Shown here one piece after another: positions 16,140 through 21,956 of a stretch of DNA of 32,975 nucleotides. Below the pieces are notes generated by a model. It saw nothing but the letters and a program-made list of their open reading frames with translations, made no database searches and had not been told where the DNA came from. Where the stretch lies: the NCBI GenBank assembly GCA_965651815.1, contig CBFGTJ010000013.1:1-32975 (forward strand), read 5' to 3'. The DNA is from CBFGTJ01 sp965651815. Lineage in GTDB: Bacteria; Actinomycetota; Acidimicrobiia; Acidimicrobiales; Microtrichaceae. The number at the start of each line of letters is the position of its first letter. Position 1 is the first letter of the stretch. Position numbers and translations under genes: made by a program.

Positions 16140-17582
16140 ATGAGGTCGACACGCCACGCCCTGCTGCCCGCGCTCCTCGCACTGCTCGCGCTCCTCGCCG
16201 GCGCGTGCAGCGACGACGACGGTGACGGCGCGACCCCCACCGAGCCCGCGGAGGAGTCCCGTGGGGACGAGCGCTCGGGTGAGCCCGCCACGCCGGACCT
16301 CGAGCCCCGCGTCGTGACCTACGAGGGCGCGCCCACCGACGCCCCCGACGAGTACGACGTGGTCACCGTGGTCGAGCAGGGTGATCCCGACGCCGAGAAC
16401 GTCCTGGTGCTCGTGCCGGGCACCTCGGCGGGCGCGGGCTACTTCCTCCCCCTCGGCGAGGACATCGTCACCGCCGCACCGGACTGGCAGGTGTGGTCGG
16501 TCGACCGTCGCGAGAACCGCCTCGAGGACCACTCGCTGGTGGACCGCCGGCGCAGCGGCGAGGCCGAGTCCCAGGAGGTGTTCGACTACTACCTCGGCTG
16601 GATCGCGGACGACACGATCAGCCCGCACTTCGAGCCGCCGACCGACGACGAGGTCGCGTTCGCCCGCGACTGGGGCATGGCCGTCGCGGTCGAGGACCTG
16701 CACGTGGTGGTCGAGGAGGCGGCGTCGCGGGGCGGGAGCGTCGTGCTCGCCGGTCACTCGCTCGGCGGGTCGATCACGATCGCGTACGCCACCTGGGACT
16801 TCGACGGCACCCCCGGCTACGAGCACCTCGACGCGATCGGGCTCATCGACGGCGGGAGCCGCCCGCTGGACCCCGAGGCGGACGTGGAGGCGCAGCTCGC
16901 CGAGCTGCAGGAGGGCACCCCCTTCAACGACCTGCTCGGCGTCGGCCTGCCGTGGGCGCCCGGGGTGTTCAACGTGCTGGGCGCCACCGGGGTGCTGCTG
17001 GAGCCGGACGAGCCGTCGATCGCGTACGAGTTCCCGCTGCTGCCGGACGCGCTCAAGCCCCCGGTGAGGCCCACGAACGCGGCGCAGTACGGGTACGCGC
17101 TCGACGTCGACACGAGCCCGCCGAACCTGGCGCTGGTCCACCTCTCGCTGGGCTCCCTCGCCGAGGAGGGGGACCCGCGGGGCTGGGTGGACGACGGGGC
17201 CGTGCCGCTCGAGCGTGCCGCCCGCATGTTCGCCGGCATCGAAGGCATCGACGGCACCGCCTGGTACCACCCGCTGCGCCTCACGCTGGACGGGGGGTAC
17301 GTGAACCTCGGCAACGCGAACCCGGCGCAGGACCGCCTGGGCATCCGTGCCATCCACGGACCGGACCTCTCGCTGCCCATCTACGCGTTCGAGACCGGCT
17401 TCGGCGAGGGCCGCGTCCTCGCCGGCGCCCGCCTGCTCGCCGAGCAGGCCGGCATCCCGGAGGACGACCTGACCCTCGTCGAGCGCCACGAGGTCACCCA
17501 CACCGACCCCATGGCGATCGAGCCCGACAACCCGCTGGTCGAGACGCTCGTGCCCTTCCTGGAGTCCGTGGCGGCCCGCTGA
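16140..17582 (+). CDS. Lipoprotein alpha/beta hydrolase
   Basis: A 480-aa exported hydrolase. The signal peptide ends in the lipobox LAGAC with C23 as lipidated cysteine, followed by a long acidic, flexible linker to about residue 55. The alpha/beta hydrolase core starts near 87 (NVLVLVPGTSAGAG, the oxyanion loop). The nucleophile S207 lies in GHSLGG; the likely catalytic histidine is H454 in THTDP, placed as in esterases and lipases. A lid-like insertion lies about 240-340. It is probably anchored on the outer face of the membrane and cleaves an ester or amide. It stands alone with its own promoter; substrate unknown. Confidence 0.85.
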   Translation: MRSTRHALLPALLALLALLAGACSDDDGDGATPTEPAEESRGDERSGEPATPDLEPRVVTYEGAPTDAPDEYDVVTVVEQGDPDAENVLVLVPGTSAGAGYFLPLGEDIVTAAPDWQVWSVDRRENRLEDHSLVDRRRSGEAESQEVFDYYLGWIADDTISPHFEPPTDDEVAFARDWGMAVAVEDLHVVVEEAASRGGSVVLAGHSLGGSITIAYATWDFDGTPGYEHLDAIGLIDGGSRPLDPEADVEAQLAELQEGTPFNDLLGVGLPWAPGVFNVLGATGVLLEPDEPSIAYEFPLLPDALKPPVRPTNAAQYGYALDVDTSPPNLALVHLSLGSLAEEGDPRGWVDDGAVPLERAARMFAGIEGIDGTAWYHPLRLTLDGGYVNLGNANPAQDRLGIRAIHGPDLSLPIYAFETGFGEGRVLAGARLLAEQAGIPEDDLTLVERHEVTHTDPMAIEPDNPLVETLVPFLESVAAR

Positions 17583-17653
17583 GGCACGCCGGCGCCCACG
17601 CCGGTCCCTGCCGGCTCCTCCGCCCGGCGGCGAGCACGGCTCGCGGGGTCGTC

Positions 17654-17659
17654 TACCCT
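17654..17659 (+). promoter_or_regulatory. Possible -10 of the first NERD-like gene
   Basis: TACCCT fits TANNNT and would start RNA about 36 bases before the ATG at 17703. A ribosome site (GGGGGAGGGAG) lies in that leader, so this gene would have a normal 5' UTR, unlike its neighbours. Confidence 0.35.
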
Positions 17660-17702
17660 GACCGCGTCGATTCGGGAGGGAGTCGTCGGGGGAGGGAGCG
17701 GC

Positions 17703-18728
17703 ATGGGATCTGGCGCGGAGGCCGTCGGTCCGCGGGCGCTCGCCGGCAAGGCGGCCGTCCGGCAGGTGCTCGACCAGCTGGCGCCGGCGGGGTGGCGGGC
17801 GCTGCACGACCGGGCCTGCCCCTCCGGGATGGGCATCGACCACGTCGTCGTGGGACCCGGCGCGGTGATCGTGCTGGGCACCCGCACGTGGGAGGGCGAC
17901 GTCGAGGTCCGCGGCGATCGCCTCGTCGTGTCGGGCTGGAACAAGGTCGCCGACCTCCGCTGCCTCGCCGCGCAGGCCGAGGTGGTCGAGCGGTGCCTCG
18001 GTGGGTCGGTCGGCGTGGACCACGCGGTCGTGTTGACCACCCGACCGCAGCTGGCGCCCTGCCTCGTGGGCAGGGCGGGCCTGCTCGGCATCGACCGGCT
18101 CGAGCACGAGATCCTCTCGACCCCACCCCGCTTCGACACCGCCGAGGTCGAGCGGATGGCCACCCACCTCGAGCGTTCCCTGCCGGCCGCCACCGGGTCC
18201 GTCCCGGCCCCATCCGTCGGGGGTGGGGACGATCCGGTCCTCGGGTTCACGACCCGCCTGCTCTACCTGGCCGAGGAGCGCTCCCACGATCGCAGTGCCC
18301 GACTCTGCCTGCACGACGAGCACGGCGACCGGCTCGGGACCAAGGAGGTCGCCTCCGGGGAGGTGCGGACCGAGCACCGCGACGACGAGCTGGCGCTCGC
18401 CGTGCTCGAGGCCGCCCGCGGCGACGGCCTCGGCCTCGACCCGGCGCGCATCCCGAAGGTGCCGGTGGACCTGCCCGGAGGGCGCCTGTTCGGGTGGTTG
18501 AGCGGCGTGTACACCTCGTTGCTCGTCGGCCACCTGCGCCGGGCGCCCGGAGGCGGTGTGCAGCTGGAGGGCACGTGGGCGAACCCCTCCGACGGCGTCG
18601 TGCGGCTGGGACACGTCGACCTCGCCTCCGGCGGAGTGGTCGTCACCGCGCCGGGGCGGATCGCCCGCGACGGCGCCACCGCGGCGCGCTACCTCGCCGT
18701 CCTCCGGGACCGCTGCCCGCTCGGCTGA
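17703..18728 (+). CDS. NERD-like domain protein with C-terminal unknown region
   Basis: A 341-aa protein. Residues 16-110 resemble the nuclease-related NERD domain: GWRALHDR, then GIDHVVVGPGAVIVLGTRTWEGDVEV (44-69). In most NERD domains the segment after IDHVVIGPGG reads DTK; here it is GTR, so the conserved Asp and Lys are G59 and R61. That makes nuclease activity doubtful. The remaining 200 residues are not recognised; they include a segment around FGWLSGVYTSLLVGHL (about 260-275) and a beta-rich end. No membrane segment is obvious. The macrodomain gene starts 44 bp downstream with its own -10 box, and a second NERD-like gene follows. Function unknown. Confidence 0.6.
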   Translation: MGSGAEAVGPRALAGKAAVRQVLDQLAPAGWRALHDRACPSGMGIDHVVVGPGAVIVLGTRTWEGDVEVRGDRLVVSGWNKVADLRCLAAQAEVVERCLGGSVGVDHAVVLTTRPQLAPCLVGRAGLLGIDRLEHEILSTPPRFDTAEVERMATHLERSLPAATGSVPAPSVGGGDDPVLGFTTRLLYLAEERSHDRSARLCLHDEHGDRLGTKEVASGEVRTEHRDDELALAVLEAARGDGLGLDPARIPKVPVDLPGGRLFGWLSGVYTSLLVGHLRRAPGGGVQLEGTWANPSDGVVRLGHVDLASGGVVVTAPGRIARDGATAARYLAVLRDRCPLG

Positions 18729-18757
18729 GTCGCCACGCCCGCCACCCACGACGCCCG

Positions 18758-18763
18758 TAAAGT
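18758..18763 (+). promoter_or_regulatory. -10 element of the macrodomain gene
   Basis: TAAAGT fits TANNNT and lies 9 bp before the ATG at 18773; no ribosome site is visible. The macrodomain/NERD-like pair can thus be transcribed apart from the upstream gene. Confidence 0.45.
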
Positions 18764-18772
18764 CGGTCCCGC

Positions 18773-19282
18773 ATGGAGCTCGAGATCTGGCTCGGCGACA
18801 TCACCACCCTCGACGTCGACGCGGTGGTCAACGCCGCGAACCCGCAGCTCGCGCCGGGTGGTGGGGTGTGCGGTGCGATCCACGCCGCGGCGGGCCCCGG
18901 CCTCGCGGAGGAGTGCCGCCGCATCGGTGGCTGTGCGACGGGCGACGCGAAGGTCACGGGCGGGCACGGACTGCCCGCGCGCTGGATCGTGCACGCGGTC
19001 GGTCCGGTCTGGCAGGGCGGCGACGCCAGCGAGGTCGAGCTCCTCGCATCGGCGTACCGGCGGGCGGTGGAGGAGGCCGACGCGCTCGGCGCCACCTCGA
19101 TCGCCTTCCCCGCGATCTCGACGGGGATCTACGGGATGCCCCTGGACCTCGCGAGCGAGACCGCCGTCGGGACGCTCGCCCGGCTGGAGCCCCGCAACCT
19201 CCGCCGCTGCGTGCTCGTCGCGTTCGACGACACGACCCGTGCGGCGCTCGAGGCGGCCGTCGCCGCCCTCGAGGACCGGTGA
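18773..19282 (+). CDS. Macrodomain protein (ADP-ribose hydrolase-like)
   Basis: A 169-aa single-domain macro protein of the MacroD/YmdB type. GDITTLDVDAVVNAANPQL (8-26) contains the ribose-binding NAAN at 20-23, GGGVCGAIHAAAG (29-41) is the catalytic loop, and FPAISTGIYGMPL (112-124) binds the diphosphate. In well-studied enzymes the loop reads GGGVDG; here the Asp is C33, so the rate or reaction may differ. Family members remove ADP-ribose from proteins or deacetylate O-acetyl-ADP-ribose. Its TGA overlaps the GTG of the second NERD-like gene, so both proteins are made together. Confidence 0.88.
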   Translation: MELEIWLGDITTLDVDAVVNAANPQLAPGGGVCGAIHAAAGPGLAEECRRIGGCATGDAKVTGGHGLPARWIVHAVGPVWQGGDASEVELLASAYRRAVEEADALGATSIAFPAISTGIYGMPLDLASETAVGTLARLEPRNLRRCVLVAFDDTTRAALEAAVAALEDR

Positions 19283-19896
19283 GCGGACCCGGGACGACCG
19301 GGGAGGACCTCGCGGACCGTCCCCCGGCGGCGGCGTCGAAGGAGGAGCTGCAGCAGCTGCGCCGCCGGGCGCGCCGCTCGCCGCTGACCTGGCTCCTCGA
19401 CGTGCGCAGCGGGGAGCGCGCCCTGCGCGCGGCGGTCCACGGGCAGGAGGAGGTCGGTCGCCAGCTCGGCAAGCTCGGTCCCGGGTGGTACGTGCTGCAC
19501 TCCGTTCCCGTCGGCGGGACCGTCATCGACCACCTCGTGATCGGTCCCCCCGGCGTGTTCGCCCTCGCCGTGCGGAACCACCTCCGGGACCGGGTCAAGG
19601 TCACGCGGCGCACGGTCAAGGTCAATGGGCGCCCCACCTCGTACCTGGTGGACGTGCTCGAGGCGCCCGCGCTCGCGTCCGGACGGCTCTCCGAGGCGTG
19701 CGAGCAGCCCGTCGAGGTCCGCGCCGTGCTCGTCGTGCTGGCCGGTCAGTTCGTCGTGAAGCGCCAGCCCGACCAGGTGGCCGTGGTCGGCCGGAAGCAG
19801 ATCGCCCGATGGCTCATGGAGCAGCCGGAACGGCAGGGCTACGACACCACCACCGCGATCCACGAGGTGGCACGGCGGCCCGGCACCTGGGGGTGA
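19279..19896 (+). CDS. NERD-like domain protein, coupled to macrodomain gene
   Basis: A 205-aa protein. After a basic, helical N-terminus (20-50) comes a NERD-like domain: GQEEVGRQLGKLGPGWYVLHSVPVG, in which E57/E58 correspond to the family's GE, then TVIDHLVIGPPGVFALAVRNH (81-101). D84 is kept but the lysine of the usual TK motif is R99. This suggests a binding rather than cutting role, or an altered nuclease. It overlaps the macrodomain gene by 4 bp (GTGA), a sign of coupled translation. Many actinobacteria have NERD proteins of this size and unknown role; pairing with a macrodomain is not something I know as an established system. Confidence 0.65.
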   Translation: MSGPGTTGEDLADRPPAAASKEELQQLRRRARRSPLTWLLDVRSGERALRAAVHGQEEVGRQLGKLGPGWYVLHSVPVGGTVIDHLVIGPPGVFALAVRNHLRDRVKVTRRTVKVNGRPTSYLVDVLEAPALASGRLSEACEQPVEVRAVLVVLAGQFVVKRQPDQVAVVGRKQIARWLMEQPERQGYDTTTAIHEVARRPGTWG

Positions 19897-19941
19897 CCCT
19901 GCCGCGCCGGGCCGGTCGCACGCGGTGTCGGTGCGAGCGAC

Positions 19942-19947
19942 GACAAT
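19942..19947 (+). promoter_or_regulatory. Possible -10 of the 132-aa/YihY pair
   Basis: GACAAT resembles a -10 hexamer and would start RNA about 46 bases before the ATG at 20000, leaving room for the AGGAG site at 19991-19995. Confidence 0.3.
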
Positions 19948-19999
19948 GGTGCCGAGCGCCCCGCAGCCTCCCCGTTCGGACGACACCCGCAGGAGCACG

Positions 20000-20398
20000 A
20001 TGGCATTCGGACAGGCCCCCGGCCCACCCGCATCGCCCAGGCAGATCGCCCGGATCGAGGAGCTGCTCCGGCGCGCGGGGTTCGAGTCCTTCCGCGAGGC
20101 ACGGCACCCCTACGGGCTCAACCAGCGCCAGGCCCGCGGGCGGTTCACGGTCGCCGAGGCCGAGGAGCTGCTCGAGCGGCTCGAGGCGGCGGAGGAGGTC
20201 CAGCTCTCCCGTGCCCCCGAGGCGGACGAGGCACCGGCCCCGCCACCGCCCGCACCGACCCGCACCGCGGGGCGGGCCGCGCCCCGGCGTGCGGCGCCGC
20301 AGCCGAGGACCCTGCGGTCCCTCCCCGACGACGTGCTCGCGGACGAGCTGGTGCGCCGGGGCTGGTGCTGCATCCCGCCACCGGCCGAACCCGCGTGA
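20000..20398 (+). CDS. Unknown 132-aa protein, coupled to YihY gene
   Basis: I do not recognise this family. The first 65 residues look folded and helical: SPRQIARIEELLRRAGFESF, then RHPYGLNQRQARGRFTVAEAEELLERLEAAEE. A proline/alanine-rich, basic linker (about 72-105) follows. A short C-terminal helix (SLPDDVLADELVRRGW) ends with two adjacent cysteines. The RQIARIEELL...FTVAEAEELLERLE layout looks like a pair of small helical modules that could bind nucleic acid or protein, but this is a guess. AGGAG lies four bases before the ATG. The stop overlaps the GTG of the YihY-type gene (GTGA), so the protein is probably made with that membrane protein. Confidence 0.7.
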   Translation: MAFGQAPGPPASPRQIARIEELLRRAGFESFREARHPYGLNQRQARGRFTVAEAEELLERLEAAEEVQLSRAPEADEAPAPPPPAPTRTAGRAAPRRAAPQPRTLRSLPDDVLADELVRRGWCCIPPPAEPA

Positions 20399-21450
20399 GC
20401 GTCGCCGACCTGCCCGAGCGCAGCGTCCGCTGGTTCGACGAGCTCCAGCAGCGGCATCGCTGGATCGCACAGCCGGTCGGTGTGATCAAGAAGTACGGGG
20501 ACGACCGCGGCAGCGCGCTCGCCGGGCTGGTCACCTACTCGGTGTTCCTCGGGATGCTGCCCCTGCTCGTGGTCGCGCTCACCGTGCTCGGCGGGGTGCT
20601 CGAGGGGTCGGAGCGGTTGCGCGACGCGGTGCTCGACTCGACCTTGTCGCAGCTCCCCGTCATCGGCCAGCGCATCGAGGAGGACGTCTCCGCGCTGTCG
20701 ATCAGCGGCCCCTGGCTGATCATCGCCATCGCCGGCCTCGTGTGGAGCTCGTTCGGGATCTACCACAACCTCCAGCTGGCGCAGAACCTCGTGTGGAACG
20801 TCGAGGGCCAGTACCACCAGGGGTTCGTGAGCCGGCACCTGCGGGCGCTGCTGCTCTACGTGATGCTGTTCGTCGCGGCGGTCGGACCGACCTTCATCCC
20901 CGACCTCTCGTTCCTGCGGATCGGCCCCGGCGTGGTGTCGGAGGTGGGCCCGCTGGTCTTCGGCTCGCTCGTCGCCTCGGTGCTGCTGCTCGGCGTGTTC
21001 CGCATCACCACGGCGCCCGTGGTCCGCACGGGCTGGCTGGTGCCCGCCGCGATCGCCGCGGGCATCTTCTGGGAGTCGCTGCAGCGCCTCGGCTCGTGGA
21101 TCGTCTCGGACCGGCTGCTCGAGGCCGAGGACCTCTACGGCGCCATCGGGCTCGTCGTGGTCACGCTCTTCTGGATCAACCTGCTCGCGAGGTCGCTCGT
21201 GCTCGCGAACGAGGTCGCGGTGGTGAGCCGGCGTCGCCTGTGGCCCCGGCGCATCGCCCAGCCCCCGCTCTCCGAGGCCGACAAGCGGGTGCTCGAGGCC
21301 CTCGTGCTCAACGAACGGCGACGACCCGAGCTGGTGATCGACGTCTCGTTCGTGGACCCGTCCCCGACGGACGCGGGCGCCGAACCGGCAGCGGAGGGAG
21401 GTGTCGGCGAGGACCTTGCGGGGGAGCGCGACCCGGACCCGCGGCCCTGA
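20395..21450 (+). CDS. YihY/BrkB-type inner membrane protein
   Basis: A 351-aa multi-pass membrane protein of the YihY/BrkB (UPF0761) family. The first segment, GSALAGLVTYSVFLGMLPLLVVALT, is the family hallmark; five further hydrophobic segments follow up to about residue 270, including YGAIGLVVVTLFWINLLARSLVLANE, also typical. The C-terminal 80 residues are soluble, with an acidic, disordered end. Older claims that members are ribonuclease BN are not supported; the role is likely in transport or envelope processes but is unsettled. The GTG at 20395 is chosen because of the 4-bp overlap with the upstream stop. Confidence 0.88.
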   Translation: MSVADLPERSVRWFDELQQRHRWIAQPVGVIKKYGDDRGSALAGLVTYSVFLGMLPLLVVALTVLGGVLEGSERLRDAVLDSTLSQLPVIGQRIEEDVSALSISGPWLIIAIAGLVWSSFGIYHNLQLAQNLVWNVEGQYHQGFVSRHLRALLLYVMLFVAAVGPTFIPDLSFLRIGPGVVSEVGPLVFGSLVASVLLLGVFRITTAPVVRTGWLVPAAIAAGIFWESLQRLGSWIVSDRLLEAEDLYGAIGLVVVTLFWINLLARSLVLANEVAVVSRRRLWPRRIAQPPLSEADKRVLEALVLNERRRPELVIDVSFVDPSPTDAGAEPAAEGGVGEDLAGERDPDPRP

Positions 21451-21471
21451 GGTCGTGGTCGGCGGGAGCGG

Positions 21472-21900
21472 TCAGGTCGCGGGCTCGAGCACGACCACGG
21501 GGATCTCGCGGTCGGTCTTCCGCTGGTACCCCGCGTAGTTGTCGTGCTTCGAGGTCAGGCGCTGCCACAGCTCCGTGCGCTCGTCCCCGTCGACGATCCT
21601 CGCCCGCATCCGCCGCTTCGGCCCGCCCTGCACCGCCACCTCGACCTCGGGGTCGTCGCGCAGGTTGAGGAACCAGGCGGGGTGGCGGTCGTCGCCGCCC
21701 CGCGACGCGACGATCACCATGCGGTCGCCCTCGACCAGCGGGGAGGTGAGCATCGTCGAGCGGGGCTGACCGCTCCTGCGGCCCGTCGTGGTGAGCTCCA
21801 GCACCGGCATGTGCATGAGCTCGTTGCCGAGCCGGCCGCCGCTCACCGTGCGCAACGCCCGATGCACACCGTTCATGACCTTGAACATCGCGTCGTGCAC
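21472..21900 (-). CDS. Ddn-family F420H2-dependent reductase
   Basis: A 142-aa protein of the deazaflavin-dependent nitroreductase (Ddn/F420H2 quinone reductase) family. Recognisable parts are LTTTGRRSGQPRST (36-49), VASRGGDDRHPAWFLNLRDDP (64-84) and YAGYQRKTDREIPVVVLEP (122-140), which is the typical C-terminus. Members are split-barrel proteins that use reduced F420, a cofactor common in actinobacteria, to reduce quinones or nitro compounds. It starts with GTG behind a TAGGTT -10 box and is divergent from the toroid-glycosyltransferase gene across 56 bp. Natural substrate unknown. Confidence 0.9.
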   Translation of the reverse strand: MHDAMFKVMNGVHRALRTVSGGRLGNELMHMPVLELTTTGRRSGQPRSTMLTSPLVEGDRMVIVASRGGDDRHPAWFLNLRDDPEVEVAVQGGPKRRMRARIVDGDERTELWQRLTSKHDNYAGYQRKTDREIPVVVLEPAT

Positions 21901-21906
21901 GGGGTG

Positions 21907-21912
21907 AACCTA
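21907..21912 (-). promoter_or_regulatory. -10 element of the Ddn-family gene
   Basis: On the minus strand TAGGTT lies 6 bp before the GTG at 21900. Leaderless spacing; no ribosome site between. Confidence 0.5.
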
Positions 21913-21943
21913 CCCGAAGCGGTCCGCAGCCCGCCGGAGGCCG

Positions 21944-21949
21944 TACCGT
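21944..21949 (+). promoter_or_regulatory. -10 element of the glycosyltransferase fusion gene
   Basis: TACCGT fits TANNNT and lies 7 bp before the GTG at 21957. With the divergent -10 at 21907-21912 it forms a compact, back-to-back promoter pair. Confidence 0.45.
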
Positions 21950-21956
21950 CCATGCC

